A stretch of 64,000 bases of DNA, taken from assembly GCF_017896165.1 (NCBI RefSeq), contig NZ_JAFCNB010000011.1:1-64000 (forward strand), written 5' to 3'. The position numbers and the translations under genes were made by a program. The DNA comes from Microbispora oryzae. GTDB taxonomy: Bacteria; Actinomycetota; Actinomycetes; Streptosporangiales; Streptosporangiaceae. This document shows, in pieces, positions 33,265 to 41,669 of the stretch. Every line of letters begins with the position of its first letter. The first letter of the stretch is position 1. Under the pieces are notes generated by a model. The model saw nothing but the letters and a program-made list of their open reading frames with translations, made no database searches and was not told where the DNA came from.

Positions 33265-35694
33265 GTGACGGTCACAGGGGTGTCGCCGGTGGATGCCGAG
33301 CGGCAGGGGTCCATGCCGCGACGTGCGCAGATGCACGTACGCAAGCGCAACGGGGCGAGCGAGCCGGTCGACGTCAACAAGATCGTCCGGGCGGTGGAGC
33401 GCTGGGCGGACGATCTCGCCGACGTGGACCCGCTCCGCGTGGCGACCAAGACGATCAGCGGCCTGTACGACGGGGCGACCACCGCCGAGCTGGACCGGCT
33501 GTCGATCCAGACGGCGGCAGAGATGATCGGCGAGGAGCCGCAGTACTCACGGCTGGCCGCCAGGCTGCTGGCCGGGTACATCGACAAGGAGGTCCGCGGC
33601 CAGGGAGTGGCGTCGTTCAGCCAGGCGATCCGGCTCGGGCACGAGCAGGGGCTGATCGGCGACGCCACGGCCGACTTCGTGATCGCGAACGCCCGCAAGC
33701 TCGACGACGCGATCGACCCGAGAGGCGACCTGCGGTTCGAATACTTCGGTCTGCGCACGGTGTACGACCGTTACCTGCTGCGCCATCCCTCGACCCGGCT
33801 GGTGGTGGAGACTCCGCAGTACTGGCTGCTGCGCGTGGCGTGCGGCCTTGCGACGACGCCGGCGGAGGCGATCGAGTTCTACCGCCTCATGTCGTCGCTG
33901 GCCTACCTGCCCAGCTCGCCGACGCTGTTCAACTCCGGGACGCGCCACACCCAGATGTCCTCCTGCTACCTGGTCGACTCTCCCCGCGACGAGCTGGGCT
34001 CGATCTATGAGCGGTACGCGCAGGTGGCGCAGCTGTCGAAGTTCGCCGGGGGGATCGGCATCTCCTGGTCGCGCGTTCGTTCGCGGGGGGCGCTCATCCG
34101 GGGCACCAACGGTCACTCCAACGGCATCGTGCCGTGGCTGCGCACCCTCGACGCGTCGGTGGCCGCCGTCAACCAGGGCGGCAGGCGCAAGGGCGCCGCC
34201 TGCGTCTACCTGGAGACCTGGCACCCCGATGTCGAGGAGTTCCTCGAACTGCGCGACAACACCGGCGAGGACGCCCGCCGCACCCACAACCTCAACCTCG
34301 CCAACTGGATCCCGGACGAGTTCATGCGCCGGGTCGAAGCCGACGCGATGTGGTCGCTGTTCGACCCGGACGAGGTCCCCGAGCTGCCCGACCTGTGGGG
34401 AGAGGACTTCGACGCCGCCTACCGCGCGGCCGAGGCCGCCGGCCGGTACGTCCGGCAGGTCAGGGCCAGGGACCTGTACGGCAAGATGATGCGCACGCTG
34501 GCCCAGACGGGCAACGGCTGGATGGCCTTCAAGGACGCGTCCAACCGGCTGTGCAACCAGACGGCCGAGCCCGGCAACGTGGTGCACCTGTCCAATCTCT
34601 GCACGGAGATCATCGAGGTGTCCGGCGACACGGAGACCGCCGTCTGCAACCTCGGCTCGGTCAACCTCGCCGCGCACCTGGCCGGAAGCGGGATCGACTG
34701 GGAGCGGCTGCGCGCCACCGTACGCGTCGCGGTCACCTTCCTGGACCGCGTGATCGACATCAACTACTACCCGAGCCCGCAGGCCGCGGCGAGCAACCCC
34801 CGCTGGCGTCCGGTCGGCCTCGGCATGATGGGCCTGCAGGACGTTTTCTTCAGCCTGCGGATGCCGTTCGACTCCCCCCAGGCGAGGGAACTGTCCACCC
34901 GTATCGCCGAGGAGATCTATCTGACGGCGCTGGAGACCTCGGCCGACCTGGCCGCGCAGGCGGGCTCGCATCCGGCCTTCCCGCAGACCCGGGCCGCCCG
35001 CGGACTCCTGCAGCCCGACCTGTGGGAGGTCGCCGGCGCCCAGGACGCGCGCTGGGCGGCGCTGCGTGAGCGGGTCGCCGAGCACGGGCTGCGCAACTCG
35101 CTGCTCATCGCGATCGCGCCCACCGCGACCATCGCGTCCATCGCCGGGTGCTACGAGTGCATCGAGCCGCAGGTGTCCAACCTCTTCAAGCGGGAGACCC
35201 TCAGCGGCGAGTTCCTCCAGATCAACAGCGCGCTGGTGGCGGAGCTGAAGGCGCGGGGCCTGTGGACCGAAGAGATCAGGACCGCCGTCAAGCGGGCGGA
35301 GGGCTCGGTCCAGGGGATCGACGAACTACCGGCTGAGCTGCGCGAACTGTTCCGCACCGCCTGGGAGCTGCCCCAGCGAGCACTGATCGACATGGCCGCC
35401 GCGCGGGCGCCGTACATCGACCAGAGCCAGTCGCTCAACCTGTTCATGGGCGCCCCGACGATCGACAAGCTCTCCTCGATGTACCTGTACGCCTGGAAGA
35501 GCGGCCTGAAGACCACCTACTACCTGCGATCGCGTCCGGCCACCCGGATCCAGCAGGCGACGGTGTCCCTCGCGTCGTCTCTCCCATCGCAGCAGGCGCG
35601 GCCGGAGCGAACGGCCTCCGCGAACGCGGAGATGACCGCCGAGGCGCTCGCCTGCTCCCTGGAGAACCCGGAGTCGTGCGAAGCGTGCCAGTGA
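33265..35694 (+). CDS. nrdA: Class Ia ribonucleoside-diphosphate reductase, alpha subunit
   Basis: The 809-residue catalytic subunit has an N-terminal ATP cone (MHVRKRNGASEPVDVNKIVR). The active-site residues are present: C234 (SSCYLVD) and C461 (AVCNLGS) as the redox pair, N444, thiyl-radical C446 and E448 (NLCTEI). The C-terminal reductant pair C805/C808 (CEAC) is also there. It converts NDPs to dNDPs with NrdB. GTG 33265, preceded by GAGGAGAG, is chosen because the open frame before it is riboswitch leader. A cobalamin riboswitch and NrdR-like box control it, so it is expected to be used when B12 is scarce. Confidence 0.95.
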   Translation: MTVTGVSPVDAERQGSMPRRAQMHVRKRNGASEPVDVNKIVRAVERWADDLADVDPLRVATKTISGLYDGATTAELDRLSIQTAAEMIGEEPQYSRLAARLLAGYIDKEVRGQGVASFSQAIRLGHEQGLIGDATADFVIANARKLDDAIDPRGDLRFEYFGLRTVYDRYLLRHPSTRLVVETPQYWLLRVACGLATTPAEAIEFYRLMSSLAYLPSSPTLFNSGTRHTQMSSCYLVDSPRDELGSIYERYAQVAQLSKFAGGIGISWSRVRSRGALIRGTNGHSNGIVPWLRTLDASVAAVNQGGRRKGAACVYLETWHPDVEEFLELRDNTGEDARRTHNLNLANWIPDEFMRRVEADAMWSLFDPDEVPELPDLWGEDFDAAYRAAEAAGRYVRQVRARDLYGKMMRTLAQTGNGWMAFKDASNRLCNQTAEPGNVVHLSNLCTEIIEVSGDTETAVCNLGSVNLAAHLAGSGIDWERLRATVRVAVTFLDRVIDINYYPSPQAAASNPRWRPVGLGMMGLQDVFFSLRMPFDSPQARELSTRIAEEIYLTALETSADLAAQAGSHPAFPQTRAARGLLQPDLWEVAGAQDARWAALRERVAEHGLRNSLLIAIAPTATIASIAGCYECIEPQVSNLFKRETLSGEFLQINSALVAELKARGLWTEEIRTAVKRAEGSVQGIDELPAELRELFRTAWELPQRALIDMAAARAPYIDQSQSLNLFMGAPTIDKLSSMYLYAWKSGLKTTYYLRSRPATRIQQATVSLASSLPSQQARPERTASANAEMTAEALACSLENPESCEACQ

Positions 35695-35758
35695 GCACGT
35701 CCCCCGCAAATCCACACGTCTCCCGGAATTTCCCGGAATCACGCGAAAGGCGAGAGCC

Positions 35759-36778
35759 ATGACCACCGACCCCGAGACCCCGATGCTGCTCGACCCGGGA
35801 ATGAACCTCACCCTGAGGCCGATGCGCTACCCGCGCTTCTTCGACCGCTACCGCGACGCGATCAAGAACACCTGGACGGTGGAGGAGGTGGACCTGCACT
35901 CCGACCTCAAGGATCTCGGCCGGCTCTCCCCCGCGGAACGGCACCTGGTCAGCCGCCTGGTCGCCTTCTTCGCCACCGGCGACACGATCGTGGCCAACAA
36001 CCTGGTGCTCAACCTCTACCAGCACATCAACGCACCCGAGGCCCGCCTCTACCTGTCCCGGCAGCTGTTCGAGGAGGCCGTCCACGTCCAGTTCTACTTG
36101 AACCTGCTGGACACGTACGTACCCGACGAGGAGGAGCGGTTCGCCGCGTTCGCGGCGATCGAGAACATCCCGTCGATCCGCCGCAAGGCCGACTTCTGCT
36201 TCCGCTGGATCGACTCGATTTTCGAGCTGCGCGAGCTGCGGACCAGGGAGGACCGCCGGGCCTTCCTGCTCAACCTGATCTGCTTCGCCGCGTGCATCGA
36301 GGGGCTGTTCTTCTACGGCGCCTTCGCCTACGTGTACTTCCTGCGCTCGCGCGGCCTGCTCAACGGGCTCGCCTCGGGCACCAACTGGGTGTTCCGCGAC
36401 GAGTCCATGCACATGGCCTTCGCCTTCGACGTGGTGGAGACGGTCCGCCAGGAGGAGCCGGGACTGTTCGACGAGGAGATGGCCGACCAGGTCCGCGAGA
36501 TGCTCGCCGAGGCGGTGGAGTGCGAGGTGCGGTTCGCGGAGGACCTGCTCGGCGGCGGCGTGCCCGGCATGTCCATCGCCGACATGCGGACCTACCTGGA
36601 GCACGTCGCCGACCGCCGGCTGGCCCAGCTCGACATCCCGCCGCTGTACGGCGCGAAGAACCCGTTCGCGTTCATGGAGTTGCAGGACGTCCAGGAGCTC
36701 TCGAACTTCTTCGAACGGCGGGTGTCGGCGTACCAGGTGGGCGTGACCGGCACGGTCACCTTCGACGCCGACTTCTGA
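35759..36778 (+). CDS. nrdB: Class Ia ribonucleoside-diphosphate reductase, beta subunit
   Basis: The 339-residue R2 protein keeps all diiron ligands: D75 (FATGDTIV), E106 and H109 (EEAVHVQFY), E181 (ACIEGLFF), E215 and H218 (RDESMHMAF). The radical tyrosine Y113 stands four residues after H109, as in class Ia enzymes, so this is not a tyrosine-less R2c. It generates the tyrosyl radical passed to NrdA. It lies 64 bases after nrdA and shares its leader control. The protein has the usual C-terminal tail for binding the alpha subunit, although it ends in TVTFDADF. Confidence 0.95.
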   Translation: MTTDPETPMLLDPGMNLTLRPMRYPRFFDRYRDAIKNTWTVEEVDLHSDLKDLGRLSPAERHLVSRLVAFFATGDTIVANNLVLNLYQHINAPEARLYLSRQLFEEAVHVQFYLNLLDTYVPDEEERFAAFAAIENIPSIRRKADFCFRWIDSIFELRELRTREDRRAFLLNLICFAACIEGLFFYGAFAYVYFLRSRGLLNGLASGTNWVFRDESMHMAFAFDVVETVRQEEPGLFDEEMADQVREMLAEAVECEVRFAEDLLGGGVPGMSIADMRTYLEHVADRRLAQLDIPPLYGAKNPFAFMELQDVQELSNFFERRVSAYQVGVTGTVTFDADF

Positions 36779-36849
36779 CCCGGCGCCGGCGCTCATCCAA
36801 CGTGCCCGACCGGTGCTCGGCGGAGGGGGCGTAGGGGGCCGTCGGTAGT

Positions 36850-37272
36850 GTGTTGACTGTGACTACGGGCAGTGCGGCGCGCGGGGCGGCCCCCTTGAGC
36901 GGGCTGTTGCTGCTTGCCGCCGTGCTGTGCGGGCTGTTCGCCATGCACGGCGTGCAGCCCTCACCCGGTCCTGTCGCGGCTCCGAGCGTCCTGACCGTGG
37001 ACCCCGGTCACGCCGTCGGAGCGGCCATGCCGATGGCGTCCGGCGACGGGCACGGTGACGGCCGGAGTCTTCCCCATGACGGGCACGGCGGCGGCCAGGT
37101 CTGTCTCGCCCTCCTTCTGGCCGGATCGGCCCTGCTCCTCCTCCTCGTCGTGACGGCCGCGGGCTTCGCCGTGCCGTCGGCCCGGCCGTTCCTCAGGGCG
37201 TTCCTCCCGCGTGGGCCCACCGCCCGTCCCCGAGGGCCGACCCTCGCGCGACTCTGTGTGATCCGGGTGTAG
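36850..37272 (+). CDS. DUF6153 family membrane protein
   Basis: The 140-residue protein has two hydrophobic segments (LSGLLLLAAVLCGLFAMHGV and ALLLAGSALLLLLVVTAAGF) flanking a histidine- and methionine-containing loop (HAVGAAMPMASGDGHGDGRS, then HDGHGGG). This matches DUF6153, often found beside copper-related DUF305 proteins, as here. The loop could bind copper, which is inference from composition. The start is uncertain: GTG 36850 and GTG 36859 are both in frame. It precedes the DUF305 lipoprotein by 76 bases. Confidence 0.72.
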   Translation: MLTVTTGSAARGAAPLSGLLLLAAVLCGLFAMHGVQPSPGPVAAPSVLTVDPGHAVGAAMPMASGDGHGDGRSLPHDGHGGGQVCLALLLAGSALLLLLVVTAAGFAVPSARPFLRAFLPRGPTARPRGPTLARLCVIRV

Positions 37273-37348
37273 AAGGCGCACTCGGCGGTCTCTCCGACTG
37301 TCGAGCCAGAGCCGACTGTTCCCAATCCGACACGGAGAGTGTTCGTTC

Positions 37349-37975
37349 ATGAAGCGCGTTGTCATTCCTACGGCCCTGCTGGCCGGTGCCGGTCTCCTGA
37401 TCGGCGGGTGCGGCCCGGCCGACACCGCCGCCCACGACATGTCGTCCGCGACGTCGATATCCGCGTCGATGCCCGCGATGGCGGCGGGGTCGCAGGCTCC
37501 TGCCACGAGCCCGGCCGCGGACCACAATGAGCAGGACGTCATGTTCGCGGAGATGATGATCCCGCACCACCGCCAGGCGGTGGAGATGGCGAAGCCGGCC
37601 GAGGACCGGGCCGGTAGCAGCCAGGTCAGAGAACTGGCCGCAAAGATCGAGGCCGCCCAGACTCCGGAGATCCAGACCATGAGCGGCTGGCTGACCGGTT
37701 GGGGGCTGAAAGCGCCCGGCGAGGGCGCCATGCCGATGGATCACGGCATGCCGGGCATGATGTCCGCCTCGGACATGAAGAAGCTCGAACGTCTCTCCGG
37801 AGCAGCCTTCGACAAGGCGTTCCTGACAATGATGATCCGGCACCACGAGGGCGCCATCGCCATGGCCAAGGAGGAGCAGGCCAATGGTGCCTATGAGCCG
37901 GCCAGGCGGATGGCGGCCTCGATTGTCTCCAGCCAGTCCGCCGAGATCCGCACGATGAAGGAACTTCTCAAGTAG
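37349..37975 (+). CDS. DUF305 domain lipoprotein, probable copper-linked
   Basis: The 208-residue lipoprotein has a lipobox LIGGCGP and a ferritin-like DUF305 domain with two MIPHH/MIRHH motifs (EMMIPHHRQAVEMA and TMMIRHHEGAIAMA). A methionine-rich loop (GAMPMDHGMPGMMSASDM) lies between them. DUF305 proteins are four-helix bundles whose Met/His ligands bind copper in characterised relatives. It sits after a DUF6153 membrane protein with a His/Met-rich loop. Extracytoplasmic copper buffering is the likely role. Confidence 0.88.
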   Translation: MKRVVIPTALLAGAGLLIGGCGPADTAAHDMSSATSISASMPAMAAGSQAPATSPAADHNEQDVMFAEMMIPHHRQAVEMAKPAEDRAGSSQVRELAAKIEAAQTPEIQTMSGWLTGWGLKAPGEGAMPMDHGMPGMMSASDMKKLERLSGAAFDKAFLTMMIRHHEGAIAMAKEEQANGAYEPARRMAASIVSSQSAEIRTMKELLK

Positions 37976-38149
37976 GGATCCGGCGGGTGGGCGGCATCTG
38001 GCGGTCCGCCGTCCACCCGCCGAGGCCGGCCAGCTCCGAGAGCCCGTCGTACCGGAAAGATCGGTCAGAGCTTGATTACTTGATTACAAGAGTGCACCAT
38101 GTCTGTGCCCGCGTGAGACTGTCCGCCGACCCCGTGGAGTTGGTCGCTT

Positions 38150-38911
38150 GTGATCGTTGAGTACATCCGCTACCGCATTCCGGTCAACCGCGGCGAGGAC
38201 TTCGAGGCGGCCTATCGCCGGGCCGCCGACTGCCTGTCACGTGCCCCGCAGTGCGTGGATTATGAGCTGGCCCGCAGTGCGGAACAGCCCGATTCCTACA
38301 TCCTGCGCATCACCTGGACATCGGCGCAGGATCATATGGAGGGATTCCGGCGCAGTGAGCTGTTCCGGGAGTTCTTCGCGGCGATCCGTCCGTTCGTGCC
38401 CGACATCGAGGAGATGAGCCACTACGAACGCACATCGGTGCGCGGCGCGGGCGGTTCGGTTCCTTCGCTGTACGACTGGCTCGGCGGCACGGAGGCGTTG
38501 GAACGGCTCACGGAGCGGTTCTACGATCTCGTCGCGGACGATGAGCTGATCGGGCCCCTCTTCAAGGGCATGGATCCTGACCACCCGCGTTATGTGGCGA
38601 TGTGGCTGGCGGAGGTGTTCGGAGGGCCGGCCAGATATACCGACGAGCGGGGCGGCTATCCCCACATGCTCTCCATGCACCTCGGCAGGGCCATCACGGA
38701 ACCCATGCGGCGCCGTTGGGTCAGCCTGCTGCTCGACGCGGCCGACGATGTCGAACTGCCCGCCGACCCGGAGTTCCGCGCCGCGTTCGTGGGCTACATC
38801 GAGTGGGGGACGCGTCTCGCGCTCGGGAATTCGCAACCCGGCGCGGCGGTCATGCAGGAGGCTCCCGTACCGCGGTGGGGGTGGGGCGTGGCCCCTCCGT
38901 ACACCGGCTGA
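38150..38911 (+). CDS. ABM-domain / group II truncated haemoglobin fusion
   Basis: Residues 1-97 form an antibiotic-biosynthesis-monooxygenase-type ferredoxin-like domain (MIVEYIRYRIPVNRGEDFEA). Residues about 107-235 are a group II truncated haemoglobin with Tyr at B10 (ERFYDLV), proximal histidine in MLSMHLGRAI and the diagnostic G8 tryptophan in RRRWVSLLLDA. Group II globins bind O2 tightly and can detoxify NO or peroxides; the ABM domain may oxidise or bind an aromatic substrate or haem. Start is GTG 38150. The fusion is known in some actinobacteria but its reaction is unresolved. Confidence 0.9.
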   Translation: MIVEYIRYRIPVNRGEDFEAAYRRAADCLSRAPQCVDYELARSAEQPDSYILRITWTSAQDHMEGFRRSELFREFFAAIRPFVPDIEEMSHYERTSVRGAGGSVPSLYDWLGGTEALERLTERFYDLVADDELIGPLFKGMDPDHPRYVAMWLAEVFGGPARYTDERGGYPHMLSMHLGRAITEPMRRRWVSLLLDAADDVELPADPEFRAAFVGYIEWGTRLALGNSQPGAAVMQEAPVPRWGWGVAPPYTG

Positions 38912-38997
38912 GCGCGCCGCAAGCGGTCCATGCGTATCCCGCCGGCGGGTCTTGTTCCAGCCCGGACGGCTGGAGGTCGGACAGGGCGCGCGGAGAA

Positions 38998-39043
38998 GGC
39001 CGGCGACGTCGGGGAGAGCACGCCCTCCCCGACGTCGCCGGCC
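38998..39043. terminator. Strong bidirectional hairpin
   Basis: Nineteen-base arms (38998-39016 and 39025-39043; GGCCGGCGACGTCGGGGAG on the left) pair perfectly around an eight-base loop. The hairpin sits between the convergent globin and protease genes and should end transcription from both sides. Confidence 0.8.
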
Positions 39044-39146
39044 GACGGCCAGCCGCCGTCACCCGCGATCCACCGTCAGAGCGCCAGACCTCGGTCTTCA
39101 CGCTCCGCCGGCCGTTCGTCAATGGCCTGGACGAACGGGGCCGGGA

Positions 39147-40709
39147 TCACAGGATCGAGCCCGACCAGCGGTTGGCCGCCGCCTTGTAGACGCCGTAGGT
39201 CTCGCCGTCGAAGTACGGCGACAGGCTGGTGTCGATGCGCCGGTTGCCGTCCCGGTCGGCGACGCTGATCGTGACACCGTTCAGGTAGCCGAGCCGGCGC
39301 GTGTTCTTGTACTGCACGAGCCACGACGAGCCGATCGCGCCCTGGCCGGTGAACGAGGACTTCACGCCGACGAGCTCCTCGCCCTTGATCGCCGGAGCCG
39401 TGGCCGCGAAGGTCTTCCCGTACGACCACTTGAGGGTCCGGCCGGTGTAGGCGTGGTTGCCGTCCGGGTGCGACCCGCTGGGGTAGCCGAAGACGAAGAC
39501 GCTCTTGCCGACCTTCTGGTTGTAGGCGAGCCCCTGGCCGCCGACGTTGTCGCCGAGCCGTCCGGCGTTCGCCAGCCCCTGGATGAAGTAGCGGTCCTTG
39601 TAGTACTTCTCGTGCGCGGTGGTCTTGATCCAGCGCTTGAGGAAGTACTGCTTCTTGTACGTCTCGTCCGAGCGCCTGCCGTGGCCCCGGTAGAGATCGC
39701 CAAGGAAGCTGCGGTCGGACCTCAGCTTGCGATACTCGTCCATCGAGATGCGGACCCACGTGTCGCTCGTGTGTCCGCACCAGCTCGGGCACTTCTCGCC
39801 GTTCTTCATGGCCGTGGTGCCGGCCGGAGCGGCGAGGTAGTCGGACCGCTTCACCTCGACGGCGGTCAGCTTGATGCCGTTGACGCCCTTGGTGTAGTAG
39901 TCGTCGTGCTTGGCGTACCCGTCGGCGGGCGGGTCGACCTGCGTGATCTCCGGGTCGAGGGTCTTCTTCCAGTACGGCCCGCCGTCGGTGTATTTGGCGG
40001 CGAACTCCGCGGCGGAGACCTCCGTGGAGGTGATCTTCTTGGTGCCGGTGTAGGCGTCGTAGGTCTTCTTGTCGACCTCCCGGTCACCCGTGATCTTGAT
40101 GCCGTTGTAGACGGTGACGAACGCGTAGTCGCGGTCGCCGTCCTCGTAGACGTCGTAGTCGTAGTGGGTGAACGCCTGCTTCCCGACGTAGATCCCCCAG
40201 GGCGTCTTGCCCTGGTAGTAGCCGGGCACGAAGACCCAGTTGTCGAGGGTGGGCTTGTTGCTCCGCGTGTCGTAGACGCAGTGCCCGGCGGTGGCGACGA
40301 GGTTGCGGTAGTGCGACTGGACCGAGGTCCCCGAGCACCAGTGCGGCTTGCCGTCCGCGCCGAGGAAGAACACCTTGCCGGTGGTCTTCGGGAGGTTGAC
40401 GTTCTTGGACCGGCTGGAGGACTTCTTCTCGTCGCCGATCGCCGACACCGTGCCCGGCTTGCTGTCGGCCGAGGGCCCACCGCTGGAGATGTGCCGGGCC
40501 GCGACCGTGGTCTCGACGTTGTACGGCGTGGCCTCGGTCAGCAGCTGTGAGGACCAGAAGAACGCGATGTCCTTGGCCGCCGTGGAGGATCCGGCGAGTG
40601 TGTCGTCGGCGTACACGCTCGACGCGTGTGCCGGGGCGGCGATCAGCGCGGCGGCGAGCAGACCGGTGGCGGCGACGCCGCCGAGGGGGAGAGTGAGGGA
40701 GTGCTGCAC
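39147..40709 (-). CDS. Secreted trypsin-like serine protease with large insertion
   Basis: The 520-residue protein has a signal peptide ending APAHAS and a propeptide-like region of about 100 residues. An S1-type catalytic set follows: histidine in VATAGHCVYD, aspartate in GDRDYAFVTV and serine in GAIGSSWLV. Between the aspartate and serine is an insertion of more than 200 residues, far longer than in ordinary trypsins, including a CPSWCGH segment that may form a disulfide. The GSSW active-site form replaces GDSGG, as in some actinobacterial secreted hydrolases. GTG 40709 has an AAGGAG site. Confidence 0.8.
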   Translation of the reverse strand: MQHSLTLPLGGVAATGLLAAALIAAPAHASSVYADDTLAGSSTAAKDIAFFWSSQLLTEATPYNVETTVAARHISSGGPSADSKPGTVSAIGDEKKSSSRSKNVNLPKTTGKVFFLGADGKPHWCSGTSVQSHYRNLVATAGHCVYDTRSNKPTLDNWVFVPGYYQGKTPWGIYVGKQAFTHYDYDVYEDGDRDYAFVTVYNGIKITGDREVDKKTYDAYTGTKKITSTEVSAAEFAAKYTDGGPYWKKTLDPEITQVDPPADGYAKHDDYYTKGVNGIKLTAVEVKRSDYLAAPAGTTAMKNGEKCPSWCGHTSDTWVRISMDEYRKLRSDRSFLGDLYRGHGRRSDETYKKQYFLKRWIKTTAHEKYYKDRYFIQGLANAGRLGDNVGGQGLAYNQKVGKSVFVFGYPSGSHPDGNHAYTGRTLKWSYGKTFAATAPAIKGEELVGVKSSFTGQGAIGSSWLVQYKNTRRLGYLNGVTISVADRDGNRRIDTSLSPYFDGETYGVYKAAANRWSGSIL

Positions 40710-41669
40710 AACAAAGCTCCTTGCTCTGTCGTCGGGCGACCCTGCGCCCGTTCGTCAGTTAAGGACGGGCAAGAACCTACAAGCCTCCCCAACTCGCCGT
40801 AAGGCCCATCAAAGAAGGCGTTTTCGCAGCTCAGCGTGAGACCTTTTCGTTATCTCCGGTCGTGTCGGCCTATCCGTTACGCGTTGTCGCAGGTCGGCGG
40901 GTATGTGCGTCACCTGACCGCGGTTGTTGCGAATCGCTACTTCTGTCAGATAGATGTGACGAGGATCACAGTTGCTTGATGGAACCGGATCGATGGGTGA
41001 TCACGTCGAATCTGCTCGCATCCGCGCAGGCCGAAAAGGGGAGCCCTCTCGGGTCCCCCGGCGCCCCATCATTGCATAGTGCAATCGTCGATGGCTCGGC
41101 CGGCGCCGCCGCGGACGGAGCCGGAGAGACCGTCGTGCCGGTGCCGGTGCGGGCGCGGGGCTGCGGGATTTCGTCGTCTCATAATCGGATTTCCCCGAGA
41201 AACTTCGTGGGGCGTACAGCGAATATCGCGCGTTTCATGTGGTGCCGCGGACGGTGGAATATCCGGCGAGGCGTCATCGGGTGAGGGTGAAAATTTCAGG
41301 TTGAAAAGATCGATGGGGGTTATCGCCGGGGTGGCCTGCTTCACGCACGTTCGGGATTGTCGCGAGGAGCCCGCCGGTCACCGTCGGTGAGATCGTTTCC
41401 GGGTCTCGCCCTCATCACTCGTTCTGACGTCTGCCGACATGTCCGGCGCTGGACGGCGAGCGACGGCGTGCTGGGAACGGGCTGTGACGCCGCGCCGATC
41501 TCCGCTCGGCGGCCGGCCGCGTCAGGGCTTCCCGGATAAGGGAGCGGATTCACGCACGGCCCTGACCGCGCTTGACGCACCCCGCATGTGTGCGCATTCT
41601 CTTGCTGCAATCTGTTTGATCAAGTTCAGTTGTGTTTATTTCGGCGTGGCGTGTCTGAAAGGACCCCTC
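40710..41669. other. 960-bp intergenic region
   Basis: This is the longest non-coding stretch. It must hold the divergent promoters of the protease and GH59 genes. I see a small GC-rich hairpin (GGGGAGCCCTCTCGGGTCCC, about 41039-41058) and a short TTTGATCAA palindrome near 41617 before the GH59 gene. Neither is strong enough to assign. The stretch is richer in A and T than its surroundings. No gene is supported. Confidence 0.4.

Noticed and set aside
35444-36796. Open frame of 450 codons on the - strand across nrdA/nrdB
   Set aside because: nrdB keeps all metal ligands and the radical tyrosine on the opposite strand, so this is a shadow.
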